Of a stretch of DNA of 64,000 bases, positions 9,395 to 17,139 are shown piece after piece. The stretch comes from Candidatus Desulfosporosinus nitrosoreducens (GTDB lineage Bacteria; Bacillota; Desulfitobacteriia; Desulfitobacteriales; Desulfitobacteriaceae): positions 1 to 64,000 of the forward strand of contig NZ_JAVHUW010000056.1 of assembly GCF_030954495.1 (NCBI RefSeq), given 5' to 3'. Every line of letters begins with the position of its first letter. The first letter of the stretch is position 1. The position numbers were made by a program, and so were the translations under genes. Under the pieces are notes generated by a model. That model did no database searches, was not told the DNA's origin, and worked only from the letters and a program-made list of their open reading frames with translations.

Positions 9395-9661
9395 TTAGTT
9401 CTTGGACTCGTGGAATTTCGTCAGGATACCTGCTTGGCTTAACAAAGACTTAGCAGTATTTGAAGGCTGTGCCCCTGTTGAGAGCCATTTCAAAGCCTTA
9501 TCCTCGTCGATGTTTAAAATAACTGGGCTTTTCGTCGGATCGTAATAACCGATTTGTTCAATAAATCGTCCATCACGAGGAGCTTTAGCCTCAGCAATTA
9601 CCATGCGATAGAAAGGATTCTTTTTTGCACCGATACGGCACAAACGAATTTTCGTAGCCAT
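9395..9661 (-). CDS. rpsP: 30S ribosomal protein S16
   Basis: S16 is an early-binding 30S protein. The 88-residue sequence starts [21 protein letters not shown] and continues with [13 protein letters not shown] and [19 protein letters not shown], all typical. ATG follows AAAGGAGGTG. In many Firmicutes ffh is directly upstream. Here a 377-bp non-coding repeat element separates them. Confidence 0.97.
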   Translation of the reverse strand: MATKIRLCRIGAKKNPFYRMVIAEAKAPRDGRFIEQIGYYDPTKSPVILNIDEDKALKWLSTGAQPSNTAKSLLSQAGILTKFHESKN

Positions 9662-9712
9662 CTTTTCACCTCCTTTACAGAATACCCAAATTTACGCAAT
9701 AAAAGACCCTAA

Positions 9713-10038
9713 CTTACACTTTTACTCCCGCAGCGCAGAGACGGTGCACATCTATGTGCCGTCCACCCCCATCACCGTCGCTAGCCCCCGTCGTTCCCCG
9801 TCCCAAGCTCGGGACGCAGCATGACGCAAGCGCGACGTCTTTACGCAAGCAGCTTAGCAAACTCCGTGAAAGCGACCCCAGACACGGGGCGGTGAACACG
9901 GATGTTCACCGCCGCCATTGCGCCAGGGACGGCGCATATGGCGGGAACCCCGCTCCCCAAAGAAAAAGCTTGAACGGTAGTTTGCTCTGCGAGCGTATGA
10001 CAGAGCGCTGCGTCATGCAAGTCCCCTCATGCAAGTCC
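9713..10038 (-). repeat. Structured GC-rich intergenic repeat, copy A (ffh-rpsP)
   Basis: This ~326-bp non-coding stretch is closely matched by copy D at 16839-17139. It holds a chain of hairpins: GACGG..CCGTC near 9740-9763, CGTCCC/GGGACG near 9799-9816, a perfect 11-bp stem GGCGGTGAACA (9888-9898) with TGTTCACCGCC (9903-9913), and GCTCTG/CAGAGC near 9984-10006. The end nearest ffh carries a direct repeat CATGCAAGTCC. In both copies that end abuts the stop codon of the upstream gene. The six frames give no plausible protein. It may be a REP/MITE-like element or a structured RNA. Confidence 0.8.
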
Positions 10039-11385
10039 TCACCTAAATCCCGCTTTCTTACCCTTCTTGCCTTTTTTGCCCATCCCGAACATTCCCATAC
10101 CGCCGGAGCTGAACTGCTTCACCATTTTTTGCATCTGTTCAAACTGCTTCAGCAGCCGCCCGACTTCCTGAACACTCGTTCCGCTCCCTTTGGCAATTCT
10201 CCTCTTCCGGGAGTCTTTGATGAGAGCAGGCTTTCGGCGCTCTTCAAAGGTCATAGAGCGGATAATCGCTTCAATATGATCTGTGTCTTTTTCATCAATT
10301 TTTACGTCTTTTAACTGTTTCCCAACTCCCGGAATCATTTCCAGGAGAGAAGATAGCGGGCCCATTTTCTTCATCTGCTGCATTTGCTCAAGAAAATCAT
10401 CAAGGTTGAATTCCTGTTTGCGCAGCTTCTGTTCCATTTCCCTCGTTTTTTTCTGATCAAAGGACTCCTGCGCTTTTTCGATCAGAGTGAGGACATCCCC
10501 CATCCCCAGAATACGGGATGCCATACGGTCGGGATGGAAAGGTTCCAAGGCATCCATCTTCTCGCCGGTACCGGCGAACTTGATAGTGCAACCAGTCACC
10601 GCTTTAATTGATAAGGCCGCCCCACCGCGGGTATCCCCATCAAGCTTCGTCAGAATAACTCCGTCAAGTCCCAGTTCCTTATGAAATGACTCAGCCACGT
10701 TTACAGCGTCTTGACCTGTCATGGCATCTACAACTAAAAGGATCTCGTGGGGCTTGACAGCGGCTTTGATACTCTTCAGCTCATCCATCAATTCTTCATT
10801 AATATGCAGGCGGCCCGCAGTATCTATGATAACGACATCATGTCCATTTTGATAAGCGTGCTTGACACTGGCAACCGCAATGTCGGCCGGAGGCTCTTGT
10901 CCCATAGAAAACACCGGCACATTCAGCTGTTCGCCTAAAACCTGCAATTGCTTAATTGCCGCCGGGCGATAAATATCACACGCTACCATTAAGGGACGTT
11001 TCCCTTGCTTTTTAAGCATGTTGGCCAGCTTTGCCGCGTGGGTTGTTTTTCCGGCTCCTTGCAGCCCCAGCAGCAAAATAACCGTGGGGGGTTTGGAAGC
11101 AACCAGGATTTTTCCTGTTGCCCCTCCCATTAGTTCAATCATTTCTTCATGAACAATTTTTATAACCTGCTGCGCAGGAGAAAGAGATTCCAGAACATCT
11201 TGTCCGATACACCGTTCTTTGACTTTAGCGACAAAATCTTTGACGACTTTAAAGTTAACGTCGGCTTCGAGCAGGGCAACACGCACTTCTCTCATCGCTT
11301 CATTAACATCGGCTTCTTTCAATATACCTTTACCCTTGAGTCTCTTAAATGTTTCTTGGAGCTTGTCACTCAATCCTTGAAACAT
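10039..11385 (-). CDS. ffh: Signal recognition particle protein Ffh
   Basis: Ffh is the GTPase of the signal recognition particle that binds signal sequences with 4.5S RNA. The N domain starts MFQGLSDKLQETFKRLKG. The G domain has GLQGAGKTTHAAKLA (P-loop), DTAGRL and TKLDGDTRGGAAL. The M domain runs from about residue 300 with methionine-rich helices (EQMQQMKKMGPL, SMTFEERR) and ends GMGKKGKKGKKAG. I prefer ATG 11385, nine bases after GGAGGTG, to the GTG at 11397. It pairs with ftsY in this window, and ylxM is directly upstream. Confidence 0.97.
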   Translation of the reverse strand: MFQGLSDKLQETFKRLKGKGILKEADVNEAMREVRVALLEADVNFKVVKDFVAKVKERCIGQDVLESLSPAQQVIKIVHEEMIELMGGATGKILVASKPPTVILLLGLQGAGKTTHAAKLANMLKKQGKRPLMVACDIYRPAAIKQLQVLGEQLNVPVFSMGQEPPADIAVASVKHAYQNGHDVVIIDTAGRLHINEELMDELKSIKAAVKPHEILLVVDAMTGQDAVNVAESFHKELGLDGVILTKLDGDTRGGAALSIKAVTGCTIKFAGTGEKMDALEPFHPDRMASRILGMGDVLTLIEKAQESFDQKKTREMEQKLRKQEFNLDDFLEQMQQMKKMGPLSSLLEMIPGVGKQLKDVKIDEKDTDHIEAIIRSMTFEERRKPALIKDSRKRRIAKGSGTSVQEVGRLLKQFEQMQKMVKQFSSGGMGMFGMGKKGKKGKKAGFR

Positions 11386-11445
11386 AGTCTTGACCACCTC
11401 CGTGCCGTCGCCTCGCAGATCTTTAGTTCTCTAGACAACTTATCC

Positions 11446-11802
11446 TCAAATATCAAAGACATCTTCAATCATGGCGCCTATGCGGCAATGCCGCTCCCAG
11501 GCAGCCTGACTGGAAAAATCCTGCTCATTTAACCCCTGCATTAAAGCTTTCACTTCAGTAAGCTTCTCCCGTTCCGTCCAGAATCTCTGGACAAGTCCCA
11601 GCTTATCTTCATATTCTTTAAGTATTCTTTCAGTCCGTTTCAGCAAATCATGAATGGCTTGGCGGCTGATATGCTCCAGCTCGGCAATCTCAGCAAGGGA
11701 AAGGTCCTGCTGGTAGTGCAAATCCCAGACATTTCGTTGCTTTTCAGTAAGCAGAGGACCATAGAAATCTGCGAAAAGAGCCATAGTGGCCAGTTTCTCC
11801 AT
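11446..11802 (-). CDS. ylxM: YlxM family SRP-associated helix-turn-helix protein
   Basis: YlxM is a small HTH protein usually encoded with ffh and reported to modulate SRP activity in Gram-positive bacteria. The HTH is visible in LTEKQRNVWDLHYQQDLSL, then AEIAELEHISRQAIHDLLKR (near residues 30-60). A coiled segment follows. ATG at 11802 lies six bases after AGGAGG; the longer frame to 11823 has no ribosome site. About 118 residues. Confidence 0.9.
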   Translation of the reverse strand: MEKLATMALFADFYGPLLTEKQRNVWDLHYQQDLSLAEIAELEHISRQAIHDLLKRTERILKEYEDKLGLVQRFWTEREKLTEVKALMQGLNEQDFSSQAAWERHCRIGAMIEDVFDI

Positions 11803-11878
11803 ATCAATCCTCCTGTAAAGCATTTTTACTTTACAACCGAATATTAGACTAAAACTTTTAGTTTGTCAAGAACCTAGA

Positions 11879-13180
11879 TTATCCATTCAATTCAAAGGCA
11901 ATCCGCTTAGCTCTGGTTTCCGCTTCCTGACATACTTTGTTTACATCTAACGTTAGAATTTTCCGTTCCTCCATAAGTATCTTGCCATCTACCATCACCG
12001 TTCGTACGTCTCCCGCGTGAGCGACATAAGCTAAATGGGCAGGTATGGAAAACCGGGGATAAAAATGAGGCTGATCAAGATCCACCGTAATCAAATCGGC
12101 TTTAAACCCGGGAGCCAGCATCCCCACGTCTTCGAAGCCCAAAGTTTGAGCGCCGCTAACAGTGGCCATTTCCAACACTTCATAAGCGCTGAGAGCCGTA
12201 GAATTAACCCGAAGCTTTTGTTGGAAGGCTGCCGAACGCATTTCTCCGAAGAGATCGAGATTATTATTACTTGAGGCCCCATCGGTTCCCAAGCCTACGA
12301 CAATACCTTGAGCGCGCAGTTCGGTGATGGGGGCGGTTCCGCTGTTCAGCTTCATATTGCTTTCGGGGTTATGGGCAACACAGACATGCCTGCGAGCCAG
12401 AATTTCCATATCAGCGGGAGTCAAATGTACGCAATGTGCGGCTACCACATGTCCGCCAAAAAGTCCCAGTTCGTCCAGCCACTCCACCGGAGTTTTGCCA
12501 TATTGCTTATTGATCATTGTAATCTCGTCGAGTGTTTCGGCCACATGAATATGAATTCCCACGCCTAAGCGGTCTGCCTCAGCCTTAACACGCCGCAGAA
12601 AGTCGCCTGAACAAGTGTACGGAGCGTGAGGGCCAAGCATAACCTTCAGTCTCCCCTCTCCGGCACCCTGATAGCGTTGAATCAGATCAATACCTTCCTG
12701 CAGGGCACGCTCACCATTTGGCGCATTTCCAATCATTCCCCGGGAAAGAACCGCACGTGTGCCTGCCTGCAGGACCGCTTCTGCGACCTGGTCCATGGAG
12801 GCATACATATCCAGCATCGTCGTAGTTCCGGAACGAATCATCTCGCAAAGCGCCAAAGCCGTCCCCCAGTAGATATCCTGATCCGTCATTTTATCTTCGA
12901 AGGGCCACACTTTATCCTGCAGCCAAGGCATAAGCGGAAGATCGTCGGCATAGCTCCTAAGCAGCGTCATAGCCGCATGAGTATGAGTATTAATTAAGCC
13001 TGGCATCACAACATCATTAGGCAAGTTGAGGATGCGGTCAGGCACAAAGTCTTGGGGGGCGGAGCCTTCTTCCCCTACGGATAAAATGCGCCCCTCTTCT
13101 ATACAGATTTCTCCTCGCGAATAGAAGGCATCAGGTCCAGTCATCGGTAATACCATAGCCCGAATTAGTATCTTCGACAA
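11879..13180 (-). CDS. mtaD: 5'-methylthioadenosine/S-adenosylhomocysteine deaminase
   Basis: This amidohydrolase-fold enzyme converts MTA or SAH to methylthioinosine or S-inosylhomocysteine. Metal ligands are visible in the order NTHTHAAMTLLR (HxH), HIHVAETLDE, VAAHCVHL and LGTDGASSNNNLD. The C-terminal VLAPGF-like return strand (LAPGFKADLITVDL) is also present. The start is probably TTG at 13180 behind GGAGTGAT; a second TTG at 13207 lies before that site. It follows mtnA by 32 bp, and together with mtnP it suggests a deaminating MTA salvage route. Confidence 0.9.
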   Translation of the reverse strand: MSKILIRAMVLPMTGPDAFYSRGEICIEEGRILSVGEEGSAPQDFVPDRILNLPNDVVMPGLINTHTHAAMTLLRSYADDLPLMPWLQDKVWPFEDKMTDQDIYWGTALALCEMIRSGTTTMLDMYASMDQVAEAVLQAGTRAVLSRGMIGNAPNGERALQEGIDLIQRYQGAGEGRLKVMLGPHAPYTCSGDFLRRVKAEADRLGVGIHIHVAETLDEITMINKQYGKTPVEWLDELGLFGGHVVAAHCVHLTPADMEILARRHVCVAHNPESNMKLNSGTAPITELRAQGIVVGLGTDGASSNNNLDLFGEMRSAAFQQKLRVNSTALSAYEVLEMATVSGAQTLGFEDVGMLAPGFKADLITVDLDQPHFYPRFSIPAHLAYVAHAGDVRTVMVDGKILMEERKILTLDVNKVCQEAETRAKRIAFELNG

Positions 13181-13212
13181 TTCTCTATCACTCCTTATAA
13201 ATGCCAAGCGGC

Positions 13213-14253
13213 CTAGGAACGAACCATCAATTTAAGGAGGTTGACAGAATACGGTGCGGTGACAATCCCCTTCTCAGTGATGATGCCCGTAATATATTTT
13301 GCCGGGGTGACATCAAAAGCCGGATTATAGACATTAACGCCTTCCGGCGCCATCGGTACCCCGAAACACTCCCTCATTTCTTTAGCGGGCCGCTCTTCGA
13401 TGGGAATTTCCTGTCCCGTCGGAACTTTTAAGTCAATTGTGGAAGTTGGAGCTGCGACATAAAAAGGAACCTCGTGGGCTTGAGCCAAGACCGCCAAAGA
13501 GTAGGTCCCAATTTTATTGGCCGTATCGCCGTTAGCGGCAATACGGTCCGCTCCGACGATCACCAGGTCGATCTTGCCTTGTTGCATTAAAAAACCCGCC
13601 ATACTATCAGCAATCAGCGTCACCGGTATTTTATCATTCATCAGTTCTAAAGCCGTTAGCCTTGCCCCTTGCAACAGAGGCCTGGTTTCGTCAGCATAGA
13701 CATGAACCGCTTTGCCGGATGTGTGAGCCACTCGTATCACACTTAGGGCTGTGCCATATTCCACCGTGGCGAGAGCACCGGCATTGCAGTGAGTCAGAAT
13801 ATTGACCTTTTCCGGAACAATTTCATTTCCCAGTTCACCAATCAGGCGATTCATGCGGCGGTCATCTTCCGCAATACGGTCCGCCTCTTCGATTAAGGCC
13901 TTGCGCACCGTGTCCAAATCCTCAATTTCCCAGCACTCACGCAAGCGGTCTTCCATGCGGCGCAGGGCCCAAAACAAGTTGACGGCTGTAGGGCGTGTTT
14001 GCGCCAGCCGGGCCTGCACCACTTCCATAAAACTCGTCAAACCCTCTCTATTGCCCTTGTACTCAAGTGCTCCGAGCGCATAGCCATAGGCCACCGCCGC
14101 TCCTATAGCAGGCGCGCCACGAACTTCCATAGTTTCAATAGCCTCCGCTACTTCCTCATAAGACACAGCATCTCGGTAGGCCGTTTCTTTAGGTAGCTTG
14201 GTCTGATCTAATATCCTCAAGACATTTCCCAGCCATTCAATTGATTTCATCAT
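13213..14253 (-). CDS. mtnA: S-methyl-5-thioribose-1-phosphate isomerase
   Basis: MtnA isomerises methylthioribose-1-phosphate to methylthioribulose-1-phosphate. The 346-residue protein carries MEVRGAPAIGAAVAYG, the catalytic cysteine in ILTHCNAGALATVEYGTAL (near residue 160) and the catalytic Asp in IVGADRIAANGDTANKIGTY (near residue 240). The eIF2B-like C-terminal fold is clear. The specific cysteine motif favours MtnA over a ribose-1,5-bisphosphate isomerase. It sits between mtnP and mtaD. Confidence 0.93.
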   Translation of the reverse strand: MMKSIEWLGNVLRILDQTKLPKETAYRDAVSYEEVAEAIETMEVRGAPAIGAAVAYGYALGALEYKGNREGLTSFMEVVQARLAQTRPTAVNLFWALRRMEDRLRECWEIEDLDTVRKALIEEADRIAEDDRRMNRLIGELGNEIVPEKVNILTHCNAGALATVEYGTALSVIRVAHTSGKAVHVYADETRPLLQGARLTALELMNDKIPVTLIADSMAGFLMQQGKIDLVIVGADRIAANGDTANKIGTYSLAVLAQAHEVPFYVAAPTSTIDLKVPTGQEIPIEERPAKEMRECFGVPMAPEGVNVYNPAFDVTPAKYITGIITEKGIVTAPYSVNLLKLMVRS

Positions 14254-14265
14254 CCCACCGCCTTT

Positions 14266-15048
14266 CTAAAATTTACCAACTTCCTGATTTGCTGAAGGAC
14301 ACCAGCAATTCTGAGTTGGGGGTAAAACTTCAAAGGTTGCTTGAAGAAGGTGCGCTATTTTTAAATTTAAATCTTTTAAGCTCTCCAGTACTTCGGCATG
14401 GCTCAACAAATGAGCGGAGATTCCCGCCGCCTCATTCGTGACCATTCCAATAGAAGCATAACACATTCCAAGCTCCCGAGCCAAAACCACTTCCGGTACA
14501 CTCGTCATGCCGACAAGATCCGCTCCAAGTTTTTGAAACATCCGTATCTCCGCGGGCGTTTCAAACCTGGGCCCTTCTGTACAAACATAACATGCTCCAT
14601 CCTTAACCACAATCCCGATTTTCCGAGCTACATCTAAGATAACCTTTTGTACCGAAGTGCAATAAGGTTCCGTCATATCCACGTGGAGGACTCCCCGTTC
14701 CCCGCCTTCATAAAATGTTTGCGGACGGCTCTTGGTAAAATCCAGAAACTGATCTAAGAGGACCAGTTCACCTAAATGATACTCAGAGGAGAGGGAACCG
14801 ACAGCCGCCGTCGCCAACACCTTGCGAACTCCCAGAGCGTGCAGAGCCCAAATATTCGCTCTGTAATTCACCAGATGCGGAGGAGTAGCATGATTACGGC
14901 CATGACGGCTTAAAAAAGCAATTTCCTGTCCGGAGAGTTTTCCAACCATCGGCTCGACCGTACCAAAAGGAGTATCCACCGTAAGCACACGTTGTTCCGC
15001 TAACTTAAAGTTCTCAACACCCGTACCGCCAATTAGAGCAAACTGAAT
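14266..15048 (-). CDS. mtnP: Methylthioadenosine (or methylthioinosine) phosphorylase, non-AUG start
   Basis: This PNP-family enzyme cleaves MTA, or MTI after deamination, to base plus MTR-1-phosphate. An ORF beginning at GTG 14988 would lack the N-terminal phosphate loop. Reading the same frame upstream gives IQFALIGGTGVENFKLAEQ, which contains the family motif IGGTG. The only candidate starts are ATT at 15048 or CTG at 15051, both behind a GGGGGAG site and overlapping the ftsY stop. Other motifs: SRHGRNHATPPHLVNYRAN, TEGPRFETPAEI and VGMTSVPEVVLARELGM. About 260 residues, a normal size. Confidence 0.88.
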   Translation of the reverse strand: MQFALIGGTGVENFKLAEQRVLTVDTPFGTVEPMVGKLSGQEIAFLSRHGRNHATPPHLVNYRANIWALHALGVRKVLATAAVGSLSSEYHLGELVLLDQFLDFTKSRPQTFYEGGERGVLHVDMTEPYCTSVQKVILDVARKIGIVVKDGACYVCTEGPRFETPAEIRMFQKLGADLVGMTSVPEVVLARELGMCYASIGMVTNEAAGISAHLLSHAEVLESLKDLNLKIAHLLQATFEVLPPTQNCWCPSANQEVGKF

Positions 15049-15980
15049 CAGAAATCTCCCCCCTCTGCTCCGCCAAAGAGCGCCTCAGCAAAATCCTTAG
15101 GAACAAATGGGCGCAAATCTTCCATGCCTTCACCAATCCCAATCCATTTCACCGGAATCCGCGTTTCCCCTTGAATTCCCAGCACAACGCCTCCTTTAGC
15201 CGTCCCGTCTAACTTCGTCAGTACAATCCCCGTAACCCCGGCAACTTCCTGAAACAGCTTAGCCTGCTGCAGGGCATTTTGGCCTGTCGTGGCATCTAAG
15301 ACCAGAAGCACTTCCTGGGGTGCTCCAGGGATTTCTCGTTCAATGACTCGCTTAACCTTACGCAATTCTTCCATAAGATTAACTTTATTGTGAAGACGAC
15401 CCGCGGTATCCACAAGTACAACATCAACATTGCGGGACTTTGCCGCCTGAACGGCATCGTAGGCGACAGCCGCCGGATCGGCGCCCTCTCTCTGCTTAAT
15501 CACTTCAACACCGGACCGCTCTCCCCAAATTTCCAGCTGATCAATCGCTGCCGCCCGAAAAGTATCTCCCGCGGCCAAAAGCACACGCTTTCCATCGTTG
15601 CGAAACCGCCGGGCAAGCTTGCCAATGGTAGTAGTCTTCCCGACTCCATTAACTCCCACTACCAGGATAATACTTGGCCCTCGTTCAGCAAAAGACATCG
15701 CCACTTCTTCTCCCAATAATTCCACAATTAACTCTTGCAGAACTTTAGTCAGCTCTTGAGGATCAGAAATCTTACGCTCTTTAACCTCTTTGCGCAAACG
15801 CTCAACCAATTCCATAGACGTGTTAACCCCAACGTCCGAGCGAATTAAGACCTCTTCCAATTCTTCAAATAAATCTTCATCAATTTTTTTGTAGCCGGTA
15901 AAGATCTGCTCAACCTTTTCCACAAAATTTTGACGTGTTTTTGTCAGGCCAGCTTTGAGCTGGGCAAAAAATCCTGCCAT
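15048..15980 (-). CDS. ftsY: SRP receptor GTPase FtsY
   Basis: FtsY docks the SRP-ribosome complex at the membrane. The N domain covers about residues 1-85, and the G domain has GVNGVGKTTTIGKLA, DTFRAAAIDQLEIW, DTAGRLHNKVNLM, TKLDGTAKGGV and the closing IPVKWIGIGEGMEDLRPF. At 310 residues it is the short Gram-positive type without an acidic A domain. Its stop overlaps the proposed mtnP start. It is separated from smc by over 1.1 kb of non-coding repeats, which is unusual since smc-ftsY are normally adjacent. Confidence 0.97.
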   Translation of the reverse strand: MAGFFAQLKAGLTKTRQNFVEKVEQIFTGYKKIDEDLFEELEEVLIRSDVGVNTSMELVERLRKEVKERKISDPQELTKVLQELIVELLGEEVAMSFAERGPSIILVVGVNGVGKTTTIGKLARRFRNDGKRVLLAAGDTFRAAAIDQLEIWGERSGVEVIKQREGADPAAVAYDAVQAAKSRNVDVVLVDTAGRLHNKVNLMEELRKVKRVIEREIPGAPQEVLLVLDATTGQNALQQAKLFQEVAGVTGIVLTKLDGTAKGGVVLGIQGETRIPVKWIGIGEGMEDLRPFVPKDFAEALFGGAEGGDF

Positions 15981-16407
15981 ACTTTTCTTCTATCCCTCCG
16001 TTAATCTATGTGCGAAGTTTGGCTTCGAGATTTGAACCCAAGACTAGAATATCACACAAAGACCTTTTGTGTTGTATATTTTTTAGTCAAACCCAAACGA
16101 AGTATGACACATAAACTACATCTTTATGTAAATCAGCAAGGAAAACTCCGATATTGGCTGAGCTTTCAGACGCAAAAACGTTCTTTTACCTCTTTTAGAT
16201 AAAGAACCGTCTCCCGCCTCTGAGCTATTCACGTCTTTCTCTTAAGTAAGTCCGGCACCCATTTTATGTATTCACACTCAGTTGATTAAATCCAGCGTTT
16301 GCTGCCTAATCTCATTTCGGTGCAGTTTGCCATTTTCATAGGTAATGGTTTGGTAATTCTCCGCAAGCAAACGACTCTATCCGATAACTATGTTTATCAA
16401 AAAACTC
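15981..16407. other. Non-coding stretch between ftsY and the tandem repeats
   Basis: No plausible gene is seen. It contains a hairpin CGAAG/CTTCG near 16013-16027, a stem ACACAAA/TTTTGTGT near 16055-16075 and the terminator-like hairpin listed separately. The last ~100 bp before 16408 vaguely resemble the end of the tandem repeat unit (CTCTAT..ATCA..AAACTCGC), so a decayed further copy is possible. Confidence 0.5.
16172..16207 (-). terminator. Terminator-like hairpin between smc and ftsY
   Basis: On the minus strand the stem GTTCTTT (16201-16207) / AAAGAAC (16180-16186) is followed by GTTTTTG. It would stop transcripts coming from smc and the repeat array before ftsY, so ftsY may have its own promoter in 15981-16170. 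The stem is AT-rich and the loop is 14 bases, so strength is uncertain. Confidence 0.5.
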
Positions 16408-16838
16408 GCTTCTTACACTCCTACAAAGCAGACGGCGCACATTTATGTGCTGTCCCTGAACAATTTCCCAACTCTAATTGTCACCTTCCATTCCCTAATC
16501 CGAGCTTAGGATACAAACAAGACACAGGCGTGATGCCTTTCGTAAGCAGCCAGCAAAGTTCGGAAAACAACCAGTTCCATTCGACAGAAGGCTCTCTCAA
16601 TTCACGCTCTATCATAAAAGTCGCTTCTTACACTCCTACAAAGCGGACGGCGCACATTTATGTGCCGTCTCCGAACAACTTCCCAACTCTAACTGTCACC
16701 TTCCGTTCCCTGATCCGAGCTTAAGATACAAACAGGAAACACGCGATGTCTCTAGGTAAGCAGCCAGCAAAGTTCGGAAAACAACCAGTTTCATTCGACA
16801 GAAGGGTCTCTCTCAACTCACGCTCTATCATAAAAGTC
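16408..16838. repeat. Two tandem ~215-bp repeat units (B and C)
   Basis: Unit B (16408-16622) and unit C (16623-16838) align end to end and differ at about two dozen positions by eye. Each starts with GCTTCTTACACTCC, then the imperfect hairpin GACGG..CACA-TTTA-TGTG..CCGTC, and ends with CACGCTCTATCATAAAAGTC. The third unit (copy D) continues the array but diverges after the first hairpin. No protein-coding frame is convincing. The array is AT-richer than copy D. Confidence 0.85.
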
Positions 16839-17139
16839 GTTCTTACACTCCTGCAGAACAGACGGCGCACATTTATGTGCCGTCTCCCTGACCTCTCCCC
16901 GACCCAAGCCCGGGACGCAGCATGACACAAGCGCGACGTCTATACGTAAGCAGCTAGCAAACTCCGTGAAAGCGACCCCAGATACGGGGCGGTGAACACG
17001 GATGTTCACCGCCGCCATTGCGCCAAGGACGGCGCATATGGCGGGAACCCCGCTCCCCAAAGAAAGAGCTTGAACGGCTAGTTTGCTCTGCGTCGTATGA
17101 CTGAGCGCTGTGTCATGCAAGTCCCCTCATGCAAGTCCC
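16839..17139 (-). repeat. Structured GC-rich intergenic repeat, copy D (end of smc)
   Basis: Copy D closely matches copy A at 9713-10038 through most of its length, including the perfect GGCGGTGAACA/TGTTCACCGCC stem near 16988-17013 and the GCGGG/CCCGC stem. It starts with the same head as units B and C, so it is the third unit of the tandem array. Its smc-proximal end supplies the last three codons (Gly-Leu-Ala) and the TGA stop of smc. Confidence 0.85.

Noticed and set aside
9754..10314. Plus-strand ORFs over repeat A and the end of ffh
   Set aside because: They are shadows of the repeat and of ffh, have no ribosome site and read as low-complexity Arg/Ser/Pro sequence.
16008..16045. tRNA-like T-arm sequence (GGTTCAAATC on the minus strand) upstream of ftsY
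   Set aside because: No matching acceptor, D or anticodon arms; the local pairing is explained by a small CGAAG/CTTCG hairpin.
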